A stretch of DNA of 64,000 bases from Mycoplasmopsis agalactiae 14628. Its GTDB lineage: Bacteria; Bacillota_I; Bacilli_A; Mycoplasmatales; Metamycoplasmataceae. The notes beneath the pieces were generated by a model that saw nothing but the letters and a program-made list of their open reading frames with translations, was not told the origin of the DNA and ran no database searches. Positions 9,811 through 25,833 of this stretch are shown piece by piece. How positions within the stretch are numbered: the first letter of the stretch is position 1; each line of letters opens with the position of its first letter. Location: positions 1-64,000 of the forward strand of contig NZ_AJPR01000006.1 in the NCBI RefSeq assembly GCF_000266865.1, read 5' to 3'. The translations under genes and the position numbers were made by a program.

Positions 9811-11613
9811 TTACTTTTTATCAATTGCCTTGATTGCTTCTTCAAGTTTGTTTATTATTTCTTGATATCTTGCAACTTTTTTATCCGTATTAATTTCTAA
9901 TTCATATGATTCTTTATCTAACTTGTTCATTTGGCGTTCGTAATTTTTATACGCTTGATCGATAAAATTGATTGTTTCTTTTTCTATTCTTTTAATAAGT
10001 TCGTCAAGCTCCTTGTTATTCTCTATATATGATTTAGCAAACTCAGGTCTATAAGAATCTATCTTACTTGTAAGGTTATTTATATGATTATTAACTGTTC
10101 CAATATTGCTTTCAATATCTCTTATATTCTTTTTATATAGCGACACAAGTGTATTTATTTTTTTAAGCTCATCATTATGATCACTTAACCACTTATCAAC
10201 TTCTTCTTTTTCCTTTAATAGTTTCATATGTTTGTCATCATATGATTTAACAATTTCTTTATGCTCGTTTAAAGCTGCTTTCTCAGCGGCTCAGATTTTG
10301 GCACGTTTTTCTTTTAGTTCAGCTTCTAGTTCATCACGAAGTTCTTTTGCTACCTTTTCACTTTTGGCAAGCAGCTCTTTTGCATACAAGACACCTTTAA
10401 GATCATTGAAAATACTAAAGCTGCTTTTTTCTTCATTGTTGTATACAAACAAACTCTTTTCTTTTTCGTTATATAAAATCTTATTGAAATAGCCGCTCAT
10501 CACCAAGAACTCACTTGATATACTTCTTAGTTGTGCACTCAACTTATCTATAACTGGCACATAAACGCTTTCAACTTGTGTTATTTGATTTAAATACTTA
10601 GTGGTAATAGCTTGTTCATTATGCACAAAGAAAAATTTTTCATAATCAACCCTGTCTGCTTTTCTCTTTAATTCTTCGCTCTCAGCCATTTTCTTATCAA
10701 ATATTTCAAGCTTAGACTTAGTCTCTTTTTCTAATTCCTTGGCATCTTCCAATAATTCGTTTAAATCTGTAATCTCCTCTAAAGCTAGTTTTCTTTCATT
10801 TTTCATGCTTTCAACTTTGCCGTTGACAGTTCAAAATTTGATATTATCATCATTAGATGACTTTTCTTCTGCTATTTTCTTCCTTTGATCTTCTTCATAT
10901 TTTTTATACTTAGCAATTTTGTCTTGAAGCTCTTTTTCATATGACTTTTCTTTATTATTAAACTCTATTTCAGCTTCCTTTTGCTCTTTTATTGCTTCTG
11001 CTTGCGCTTTTTTAAGCTCATCAATTAAATATCTAAGGCTATCTTTGTTAGATTCATTTACTTTTGCAAGCATTTTGGCAACAATCTTATTCAAGCGCAT
11101 ATTTTCTTCATCAATTTGCTTGCTACTTGGATGTAAGTCAATATCAAAGCCTGAGACAGAATCTCTATAAATTCTTGACTTATAATAGTTGTATCAATAT
11201 TCTTTTATTCAATAACTAAATAATTCACCAGTTAACTCAGCACTTGTGATTCTATGCTCATCTTCATGAATTTTAGCATCAACCTTGGCAGCTTCTTTAT
11301 CTTCCATTGCTTTGGCTTCATCTGCCATCTTTTTGTCAACATAGTCTTTAAATCAATCACTAAATAATTCACCAGTTTCTGTTGCAGACGCTAGATATGC
11401 CTTTGAGCTAGATTCTGAATCAGTTCTCTCGCTGTTATTTGAACCGCCTTGATTACTTCCACCTCCGGGTTTAAAATCCCCCTCGCGACTGCCGGGGGAT
11501 GTATGATTACTTGTTCCATCAGGATTTAATGTATTTAGCACCACACATGATGATGATATTAATGTGGAAGATAAAGTCAGTAATCCGCCTCTTAAAAACC
11601 ACTTCCTTCTCAT
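9811..11613 (-). CDS. Modular coiled-coil lipoprotein (600 aa)
   Basis: The ATG at 11613 has GAGG 6 nt upstream and gives a signal (RRKWFLRGGLL) with lipobox Ser-Ser-Ser-Cys23. A TTG 12 nt further upstream is in frame but less likely. A Gly/Ser/Asn-rich linker is followed by two GELFSD/GELFSY motifs and RDSVSGFDID. The rest is a charged coiled coil ending in the family's C-terminal module (LDKESYELEI, then a Lys/Glu helix). Several in-frame TGA codons are read as Trp. It is probably the first gene of the array in transcription order within the window. It has its own G-tract promoter. Function unknown. Confidence 0.9.
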
Positions 11614-11649
11614 TGCAAACCTCAATAAAAATATTTATAATATATCAAT

Positions 11650-11671
11650 ATTATAAATAAAACCCCCCCCC
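11650..11671 (-). promoter_or_regulatory. G-tract promoter of the 9811-11613 lipoprotein gene
   Basis: Nine G residues (11663-11671) are followed after 7 nt by a perfect TATAAT (11650-11655) on the minus strand. TGCTTT precedes the run, so the spacer would be 16 nt. Confidence 0.65.
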
Positions 11672-11688
11672 AAAGCATTTTGCTTTGG
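11670..11688. promoter_or_regulatory. Inverted repeat next to G-tract promoter, class 2
   Basis: CCAAAGCA-TTT-TGCTTTGG, identical to 9577-9595 and again abutting the G tract. Confidence 0.6.
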
Positions 11689-11833
11689 CTCTTTTTCCAC
11701 AAATTTTCCATATTATTTAGAAAATTTGCGGTTTTTTGTTTTGTTTATTAGCAAACCTTGTTTATTTTCGCTTCTGAGCTTGGAAGTTAAAAAGGTATTA
11801 AATGTAAGTAAATCAACAAGCAATAAATAAAAA

Positions 11834-11853
11834 AAGCAGGTATTAACCTGCTT
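11834..11853. terminator. Terminator of the YneF-like gene
   Basis: AAGCAGGT and ACCTGCTT arms flank ATTA. It sits 13 nt past the stop of the minus-strand gene at 11867, with an A run on the plus strand that reads as T on the minus strand. Confidence 0.75.
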
Positions 11854-11866
11854 AAAATGTTAATTA

Positions 11867-12112
11867 TTATTTCTTTTCAGCATTCTTGGCATTAGTCATT
11901 GAACGCATAACAGCATTTATTTGCGACTCAGATGCTTTTCTGCCCATCTGTGCAAACATTGCTTTGATCATATTTCTGGTAATTGGGGGATTTTCACGAA
12001 TTTGCTTTTCAAAAATCTTTCTTGCTACAAAAAAGCCAATAAAACCGCCAACTATGCCAAGGAAAAGTGCTACTCCAATAACTATACCAACTCATGCGCC
12101 TGTTGAAACCAT
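11867..12112 (-). CDS. YneF-like (UPF0154) small membrane protein
   Basis: This 81-residue frame has one TGA read as Trp at residue 7. It carries one strong N-terminal membrane helix rich in Gly, Val, Ile and Phe (about residues 8-30), followed by a basic cytoplasmic tail with ENPPITRNMIKAMFAQMGRKAS. Length, single helix and the NPPI...MFAQMGRKAS signature match the UPF0154/YneF family of Firmicutes and mycoplasmas. The molecular function of that family is not established. It lies 27 nt downstream of the M42 peptidase gene on the same strand, so the two may be co-transcribed. Confidence 0.8.
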
Positions 12113-12139
12113 TTAATGAAAATCTCCTAAACTTGTATT

Positions 12140-13228
12140 TTATTTATATTTAAATATTGTAGCATAAACATCAGCATTAATAGTTTTTATGGTTTGCGCT
12201 ATTAATTTAGCTGAATCAATTAAGTCGTTAATTGATATTAGGCCTATTGGTGAGTGTAAATATCTTTGAGGAAGCGAAATAGTCAAAGTAATAGCACCGC
12301 CCTTAGCATATTGCAATTCAGCAGCATCAGTACCGCCACCCATTGAGATAAATTTATAGTGCTTAATATTGTTTTCTCTGCCTATTTTACACATGAATTC
12401 AACTAATTGTGGATTAGCCATCATGCCACCATCTTTTACTCTTATAGCAGCGCCATTGCCAATCATTGTTGTACCCTTAATTGTGCCAACTGTATCATGA
12501 GTGCTAGTTGTATCAAGCGCGATAGCAAATTCAGGATTAATTAATGAAACGCTAGTTTTAGCCCCTCTAGTTCCTACTTCTTCTTGCACAGTACCAACTA
12601 GATATAAATCAACGCCTAAATCCTCATTTTCTAATTCTTTAGCAATATATTCTAAAACACATACACCAGCTCTATTATCCATTGCCTTGCCGGCAATTAA
12701 ATCCGGATTATCAAGATAAACTGTCTCACCACTCATTAAGACAACATTACCTACTTCAACCCCGTTGTCTTTAGCTTCTTGTTCAGAAAAAAAGCCAAAG
12801 TCAGCATATAAATCATCCATAGAAACTGCCTTACTTCTTTTCTCAGCTTCCATTATATGAATTGAAGTATGGCCAAAGATACCGCTGAATCTTTTGCCAT
12901 TAGAATTAATTAATGTTGCCTTAGTACCAATTACAACATTAGGCCATATGCCACCAACAGCACTAAGTTTTAATTGGCCATTTTCATGTATGCCCTTAAC
13001 TAAAAATCCGACCTCATCCATATGAGCAGCAACCATAAACTTTGGGGCATTAGGATGCTTTGATTTTTTGTGGAAAATAATTGAGCCAAAATTATCATAA
13101 GATACTGTAAAACAGTTGTTTTTGTTTATTTCAGCTTCCATCATTTTGGCAATATTCGATTCATATCTAGAAACTCCTTCAACTTCTAGATATTGTACTA
13201 ATCTGTTTTTAAACTTAACTTTATCCAT
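12140..13228 (-). CDS. M42-family metal-dependent aminopeptidase
   Basis: The 362-residue protein is a cytosolic peptidase of the M42 family (FrvX/glutamyl or deblocking aminopeptidase type), which trims N-terminal residues from peptides. Two-metal site signatures are visible in order: AAHMDEVGF (His-x-Asp, about residue 67), GKAMDNRAG (bridging Asp), TVQEEVGTRGA (Glu pair: base and ligand), ALDTT and GGTDAAELQ, then LPQRYLHSP near the C-terminus. Length is typical for M42. It starts 11 nt after the stop of the giant SGNH gene and is probably expressed with it. Some members are labelled endoglucanase in databases; I consider that a mis-annotation. Confidence 0.9.
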   Translation of the reverse strand: MDKVKFKNRLVQYLEVEGVSRYESNIAKMMEAEINKNNCFTVSYDNFGSIIFHKKSKHPNAPKFMVAAHMDEVGFLVKGIHENGQLKLSAVGGIWPNVVIGTKATLINSNGKRFSGIFGHTSIHIMEAEKRSKAVSMDDLYADFGFFSEQEAKDNGVEVGNVVLMSGETVYLDNPDLIAGKAMDNRAGVCVLEYIAKELENEDLGVDLYLVGTVQEEVGTRGAKTSVSLINPEFAIALDTTSTHDTVGTIKGTTMIGNGAAIRVKDGGMMANPQLVEFMCKIGRENNIKHYKFISMGGGTDAAELQYAKGGAITLTISLPQRYLHSPIGLISINDLIDSAKLIAQTIKTINADVYATIFKYK

Positions 13229-13239
13229 AAATTACTTCT

Positions 13240-16200
13240 TTACTTGTTTGGTTGAGGATCAACTGGCATGTAGCCTTTTATTAAGTCCTCAATAAGAACT
13301 TGCTTCTTTGTCTTTTGATTATTATACTTTGTATCTTTAGAATTTTTATAGTAGATATAAATAAGTACATAGTCACGGGCATAATATGAATCTTTTAGTC
13401 AATAGCTAGTTGAACTATGACGCAAACCTGAAACACCAGTTCAGAACTCAGGATTTACTACTTTTTCACCTACTAGTCCAATTGCTGCATAGTTATTTTT
13501 GTATTTTGTTAGATTTTTATCTTGAACTGCTTTTTGGAAAGCCATTCTATAGCCTTCTCTTAAAAATGCTTCAGAAGTAAGATTTGTTGCGTTTCAGAAT
13601 AATCCACTAGGTGTGTTTGAATATAAAATTGAAGCTAAAGATGCATAAACTCTTCAAAGAGCTTGATAACCTTCAACATTTTCTTTTACTTCTTGAGCTG
13701 TTTTATAGACCTTTTCGGATTTTTCTAACTCATCAACATAGTTCTTCATTAATGGTGTAACAAATGCAGAAATTAATTGTTGTACCTTACCTCTAATAAT
13801 ACCTCAGAAGCCGCGAGCGCCTAACGATGAATTGCCTTTTGACTTCTCTGAATTAAATATAGCATTAAATAAGCCTTTATTTTCATCAGCAGGAGCATAT
13901 TTAAACATAATGTTAATAAAATCAGCATATGATTTAGCATCAACTTTTTCTAAAAGTTTTTCAAATTTAGGTATGTTATCAAATACCTTAGCAATTGAAA
14001 TAACATTGCCATCACTTATGAATTTAAGTGCACCATTTTTTGCTGCTTCAGCAATTTTAGTAAATATATCATCATTATCTTTAAGCTCTTTTAAAGCAGT
14101 AAACACACTATCAATTACATCATTAAATATCTCAATGATTTGGACGTTTGTGCCTGTTTCATTGGTGTTTTGGCCAACAATTGCTTTTGAAATTGATTCA
14201 AAGAATTTACTTAATTTATCTAATTCTTTATCAGCAGGAATTTTATAACCATCACTATTTAATGAATCAATTGTTATCTTAGCCATTACTTTAAATAGCT
14301 TACTATCTTTTGCATTGACAATGTCAATAATTCATTTTTTAATATGCTCTTTGGCTTTGCTATCTTCAACATTCTTAAATAATGTTGAAATAAGTTTTGG
14401 TCATGAATCAACATCTTTTAACTTACTTGCATCATCAAATAATTTACCTATAAATAAGTCTAATGCACCTTTTGTGTTACCTGACTTAAGCATAGATTTA
14501 AAGAAATCTTTAGCATCTTGTTCAGTAATGCCTTTTGATGATAATAATTTAGCAAGGCCAAAATCATCAATGAATTTGTTTACTAAAGTATCGTCGCTTG
14601 AAGCCCCCTCAGCAATTTTCTTTAAGTTTTCACTTAAAACTTTGTGATGTTTTTCTAATGTTGAAGAATTAAGAATTATTCTCATAAAACTAAAGTCTTC
14701 AAAGTTTAATGATTTTGCTGTTAATCCTAATATTTCAGAGAATAAATCTGTTAATGATTTATGTTTGTCTAATCCATTACTTAAGCCATTAAGCACATTC
14801 GGAATAATATGCAAGTCGTTAGTTAATGAAGGTAATTCATTTAATAAATCAGTAAAGAATGCTGTATTTTTGCTGCTATTAACATCAATTTTGTAATGTG
14901 CAAGCTGTTCGCTTAATAATTTTTCAATAAGGCTTTTAACTGATTGCTCTTTTAAAAAGCTTTCTAGAATTACTGAAAAGTCTTTCGAAATTAGATAAAT
15001 CTTGTCCTTGCTATCTAGATATATTTTTAGAACATCAGCTATAGTGTTAGCATTATGATATTTATAAACATCTTGCTTCATTGTAAGGGTAACATTTCTC
15101 ATTATTGAAGCAATAACTTTATGATTCTTAACAAAAATTGACTGAATTAGTGAATTAAAATCATTCTTAGAAATGTACTTGCTGATTTGATTCGAATCAA
15201 AAGACCTGGTAAGCTGATCATAAATCATTGATCCAGCTTCTTTTGTCCCTGCAGCATAGTTAAATATATTTGCTACAAACTGACCAATTGTGTCTTCATG
15301 GTTAAGCACTATCTCAGTTGTTGCAAGTGATTTAATTAAGTCAATTGCAGTTTTTTCTCAATTTTGCGCACTGAATTTATCTTTTAGATTCTTAGTTGCA
15401 AGCTCTTCAATTGCTTTGCTCTCTATCTTTGTGCCGTTTTTGGCTATTTCATCAAAAACGCCAGTAAAGAATCATTTATCAAGCTCTAAAACATTGCTTA
15501 CCTTATCATAATTTTGAAGCGAATCACTAATTAAAGCAATTAAGTCTTTCTCATTTATGTCTTTTATTAGTGCACTTTCATTTTTCATTAATTTGTAAAT
15601 TAATGTTGCATAAGTATATCTAATAGAATCTTTAGCAAAAGCTTTCTTAATTATGCTCTTTACATTCTCAACAACTTTACCTTTAACAGCCGAATCAGAC
15701 AACCAAGTTTTAATTAACTTATCATAGTCATTAAAATCAGTGATACGCATCTTTTCTGAGAAAAAGCCATTTGTTAATAATGAAAGTGATAATTCTTGCA
15801 AGTCTTTATCATCAGCAAGATAGTTTATAAGCTCTTTAATTTTATCAATGCTTATATCAACAGTTCCCTTTGTTCCGCCAAGTGAATTGAGTAAGTTTTT
15901 AAGTATGTTACCAGTTTCATCAAAATTGATAAATTCTTTAGCAAACTTAATTAAATCTTCTGTTGACTTCTTGTTAACCAAGGACTTAACAGCTTTATCA
16001 AGCAATGATTTAACTGAAGTAGCTTTATTTACATCTTCAGTACTTATTGAAAGTAATTCATCAGTTAGCGATTTAAACAATTTTTGGAAATGTGTGCTCT
16101 TAAATGATTTTTGAATTAAGGCAACAAAATCACTTTGTGACGCAAAAGTTTTAATATCAGCTGATGATTCAAAAATCTTGTTTCCTAAATCTTTACTAAA

Positions 16201-19200
16201 GTTATCGTTTGTAAATACTTTCTTAATTGTATTATCAATAAGTTTAGTTAGCATTGATTTATTGTTTTGTGTTAATGATTTTGAGCTAACTGCTTTAATT
16301 AAGTCTAACAAGTTTTTATCTCATTGCTCACTTGTCAAGCTTGCTTTAAGTTTTTCAATGTAATTATCAAAAACTTTCTTTAAGCTGGCTCCTGAACCAT
16401 TATTTTTTAGCTCATTGAATAGCTCCTCAACAAAGTATTCTCTTAGTTTTAATTTTTGACCTAATTCTGGCAATACTTTAAATAAATCTTTAATAAAGTT
16501 GGTAAATTCATCTAAAGTAATGTCTTCAAATACTTCGCCATACTTTTTGGCTGCATTAAATGAAGATCTAGCAAAAATGGTAGCAACTTCATCTTTTTGT
16601 AACACTGATGCAAAGAACTTTTCTAGTTTTTCAGATAAATCTTTTGTATTACTGTCTTTTAATCAGCTTTTAATTATTAAATCAAGACTTGAAAGGTCAT
16701 CAAGCTTAACATTATCACCAAAAATTCCTTTAGTTAAAAAGTCTTTAGATAAGTCAGTAATCTCTGGACTATCAATTATTAAATTAAATAGTGTTTTTAT
16801 GTCATCTTCAGAAAACTCAAAGAAGTCTTTTGAAGCATTTTTTACTAGTTTAGTAAACTCATTGCTTCCAACTAATGATTTTGCAAGTTGTTTTACGAGT
16901 TCAAAATCACCACTATTTATTATTTTGTTAGCTAATAAATTAATAAGTTGTTTTAAAGTTGAAAAACCTTGAATTGTTTGAACTTCAGAATCAGCTAATT
17001 TATTAAATACGCTGGTGAATAAATTCCTAAAAGCGCTGTTTTGTAGTACTTTATGAACTAATGATGATAATTCATCTCTTGAAATAAGTTTTTCAATTTC
17101 AGAATCACCTGATGCATTGATTATCTCATTTGTAAGTGTGCTTGAAACTAATTTTTTGCTTTCTGCAAAGTCAAAAATGTTTGAAACTAGCTTAGCTAGT
17201 GTATCTTTATGACTTTTAACAAAATTATCTTTTACTAAAGCTTTTGATAAATCTAAAATTGTTGTTTCAACTGAACCATTTTCAAATATTCTGTTGAACT
17301 CATCTTTTAACTGATCTGATAACTCTTCAAAGTCAATATTGCCAATATGTGATCCTAAATAACCTAACAATGATTCATAAATGTTTTCAAATTTGAAAAT
17401 TTTATCCAAGTCATCGTATTTACCAATAAGGCTATAAAATAGATCTTCTAGCTTGTTGTTATCAATATTTTTAGTAATCTCAGGATAACTCTTTAATAAT
17501 CCTGATGCAATCTTGGCAATTAAACGCTTGATGTCATCTTTTTTAAATAGTGACTTAACAAGTTCATTAGCTCTTTGACCTAAACTTGTGTTTTTGATAT
17601 TTACAAACTTAACAAAAACATCTTGAACTAAATCTTCAAATGAACTAATGTCTTCCCAATCAGTTTTGTTAAGCTCTACAAAACTTTGAGCTATATCACT
17701 AAATATAACTTCAAGTTCATTTGAATCAAAAATAGCATTTATTAACTTTTGAATATCTTCTTTATTTACAAATTTGCCTGTTTTATTGGCGTTTTGGAAA
17801 ATATATCATGAAATTTTTGCTCTTAATTCAGGAGATTGTTTAGTGAACTTAAATGCATTAATAAGCAATTTTTGTGCTGTATTTTTGCTTTCTTGAACTT
17901 TTTCTGATTTAGCAACTGATTTAAATATTTTGAATAAAAAGTTATCTGGACTAGCAAAGTCTATATTCTTTTCATTTGCTTTAAAAATACTTGTAAAGAA
18001 TTTACTTAAATCAAATTTAAATCCGTCTTTTGAAACGCTATCAAATAGTTTTTTCAAAATATCGTTTGAAGCTGTTTCAATGTCTTTTTGGTCAATTAAT
18101 GAGTCAGAAATACTACTAAATAACTTAGCAAAATCGTCTTTAGAAATATCAGTTGTTATTCCTGGAAGTTTAGATAATTGTGCATACAATATATCACTAA
18201 TAAACTTTAATGATTGCACATCTTTAACAAGTGATTTAACTAGAGATGAAATCTTTTGAATAATAGCTGAATTATGGTTTGAATCTGAAAGTCATGACTT
18301 AATTGCATTTTCAAAACTAAAGTTTGATAAATCGCTTTGGCTTCCAAAAATTCCTCTAACTGAAAAGTCTTCTAAAAGTCATTGGAAATCACTGTTTGCT
18401 AATAATTTAGATATAAATAAATTAGCATTTTCAGAGTTGATAACATCTTTTAACTCAGGAGCAAATTTAACAATTAAATTAGAAACTAATTCTTTAGTTT
18501 CGTCAAATGAAAGAATCTTTTTAACTAAATTAATAACTTCTGAATTAGACTGTAAAACAGATGTTTTGGTCAAAATCATCTTAATTAATTCTGATGAAGT
18601 TTTAACTTTTTCTAATTCATTTTTATCAATATCAGTAAGTGCAGAAACTAATGAATTAGCTGCTTTTGAAAATTCAGAACTATTTAAAATCTTGTCAAAT
18701 AGTGATACAAATTTATCTTTTGAAAACACATCACTAAATTTGTTGACACTTGAAGAGTAAACTTTTTCAGCTATTAATTTAGATAAATAACTGTCTTTAT
18801 TGAAATATTTAAGTGAATTTGCAAGTATTTTTTCTAAAGTTTCCTTATTGCTCTTTAAGTCTAAATCAGCAACAATTTTAAAAATTTTGATTAATGATTC
18901 ATCAAGCTTTTTGCCTTCAAAGTTCTTGCTTAATTTACTTCATGTTTGTGCTAAAACATTGGCAAAATTAAAATCAGAAATTTTGCCATCTTGTAATTTA
19001 GATAATAACGAGTCTATGAATGTTTTAGATATATTAAATTCTTTATCTAAAGCTTTTAATCCCTTAATTCCTTTTGATAAAAGATCTTTTAGCTTTACTT
19101 CTTCTATATCTTTAAATACATCACCATTTGCTTTAATAATTTCAAAAACAAAGTTTGTAAATTCCTTGCTTAGTGTACTTTCTTTTGAAATTTCATCGAA

Positions 19201-21246
19201 AAGATTTGATGCTAAATCACTAATTATTTTTTGAATATCACTATTTTTAAGTGCTAAATGCAATAGTTCACCAACTGACTTAGCTTTTTCATAAGTTTTA
19301 GAGTTATTAGCAAGATGAATAAATAACTCACCAATTGTCTTTTTAACACTATCACTACTTAAAACTGACTTAACTATTTTTGCTAAACTTTCAGTTTTGA
19401 TTGGGTTTGATGAATTTGCCCCATTTGCCTTGTTTATAGCATCAGAGAGCATTTTTTCATCAACATTTTGCACTATCATATTTTGGGCAAAATCTTCAAT
19501 TATGCTTTTTAATTCTTCCTTATCTTTTTGAATTAAATCTGAATTAAAGAATGCTGCAACTAGTGAAATTAAGCTAGATTCATTTAATAAATTCTTTTTG
19601 AAAATGTTGATTAAATCAAAAAGTTTTGCTCTCTCTTTGCCTGAATTTTTGTCCTTATTTCAATATATCTTTTGAAACTCTAGTTCAGATTTTAGTAAAA
19701 AATTAGGGATAAATTCAGTTTTATCTATCCATTCTTTTAATTTATTTAAATTTTCATTATTGTTTTTTGTAAAAAAGTTTGCTAATTTGCTACTGGGGTC
19801 AGCATTTTTAACAGCCGGAAACTTAATTAACTGATCTATAGCGCCATGTAGAATATTTTTAACTAATGAGCTATTTAAAACTCTTTTCTTGTATCACTCT
19901 CAACCACTTTTTCTCTTGTCACTAAACTTTTTATAAATTTCATCTTCTTTAAAAAGATCTCTGTCAATATCGCTAGTAAGAACTTTTTTGACAGTGTCAA
20001 AAGGTTTGTCAAACTCTAATTGTTTAGAAAATGAATTAGCATCTGAATAAATATATTTATTTTCTCAGTTAATGCCTTGTTCTTTTAATTTATCACTGTT
20101 TCTTTCTGAAACAATAAGCTTAATGAACACATCCTGTGCCATTTTTTTATAGCCAAAGCTGCCAGGGTGAATATCAAATAGTGTAGGCGCTAATACATTG
20201 ATATTTGAATCATTTGTTCAGAAATCAAAATCATATGAGTTTATGAAGTTAAAATTATTTTTAGTAACTTGAGACTGAATATTTGTGTTTAACAAATTAA
20301 CAGCCATTTGGCTAACAATTAATGATGAATTGTTATTTTTAAATAAGTAGCCATCTAATAAAACAAAAAGATGAGGAAGTGGCAATGGATAACCTATAAA
20401 ATTGACGTTTTCAGTTTTTACATATTTTTTAATCTCAGTTGAAAACACGTCAATTCTTTTCTTCATTAAATTGAATGTATCCTGAAATGCAGCACTAACG
20501 TTAGCTATTGCATTGGTTGGATTAGCTTTTATTTTTTGAATATTCTCTAAGAATTTAGGATCCTTTAATTTCTCAGAAACTAATTCCATAAAGTCATTAG
20601 CAGCTAATGTAACAGTAACTAAGTTGGCTTTTTGTAGCTCTTCTTTGATTTTTTTAGATTTTTCAATTAAGTTTTCTCCAAACTTAACCTTATAGTAAGC
20701 TAATTTTGCTGGATTTTTTGTCTGCAACTCTTTCAATGATTTTTCATTTACAGTAAGTAAAAACTTCCAATCTTCTAAGGTCGTGCCTGATGAAGCATAG
20801 TTAGTATATGATTCTAATTTATTATTCTCTCTATTTGATTTTTGAATAAAAGAAGCTAAATATGTAGGGAATGATATACCAGTAATTTCGTTTTTTTCTT
20901 TATCATAATTACCTGGGTAATCTTTGTCTAAGTGAGAATCAAAACCAGCAGATATTGAATCTCCTAAAGCAACATATTTAACTTTTTCATTTTCTTTAAT
21001 AACATTTGAACTTGCTTTTCTCTGATCCAAATTATTAGCATGCGAAGTAGTATCTAATGATGTAATACTTGAATCAACTGTTGGCAATCCAGGAGCACCG
21101 TGTACCTCGTTTTGAAAGTTCTTGCTACCTGAAGCTTCTATTTTTTTATCGCCAAAAGGAATGTATGAAAGTCCTACAGCTAAAGCTACTGTAGCAGAGA
21201 AGGTAACAACACTAGTAATAATAATTGGTTTTAGTTTCAATTTCAT
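13240..21246 (-). CDS. Giant membrane-anchored SGNH/GDSL hydrolase-like protein (2,668 aa)
   Basis: All fragments between these positions share one frame once TGA is Trp, and no TAA or TAG was seen in the parts I translated. Residues 7-28 form a membrane anchor without a lipobox Cys. An SGNH esterase/lipase domain follows: VALGDSISAG with Ser97, NYASSGTT (block II Gly), TLAANDFM (block III Asn) and FDIHPGSFGY near residue 360 (block V His; the Asp is two rather than three residues before the His). The remaining about 2,300 residues are helical and hold at least four degenerate repeats marked by GIFG or a variant, a short acidic stretch, then IKSWL or IKTWL and an Asp-Ser. An AAGGAG site lies 7 nt before the ATG. 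An extracellular esterase with a long stalk is plausible; the substrate is unknown. Confidence 0.88.
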
Positions 21247-21361
21247 TATTATTTCTCCTTAGATTGTAAGTTCATTAAATTATAAAGAAAAAAGCAATAA
21301 TGTATAACTTTTGTAAAGTTATAGAACTTTTCGTATAGGCCTATATTATAGGCTAAAAAGA

Positions 21362-21386
21362 AAAGCCGAATGCTTGATTCGGCTTT
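21362..21386. terminator. rpoC terminator
   Basis: AAAGCCGAAT and ATTCGGCTTT arms flank GCTTG. On the minus strand the stem is followed by TCTTTTT. It lies about 10 nt after the rpoC stop codon. Confidence 0.85.
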
Positions 21387-21396
21387 GTTTTTGCTC

Positions 21397-25825
<4,429 letters not shown>

Positions 25826-25833
<8 letters not shown>

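Noticed and set aside
13240-21246. Nine or more separate unknown genes between 13.2 and 21.2 kb
   Set aside because: All pieces share one frame and are separated only by TGA, so they are one gene.
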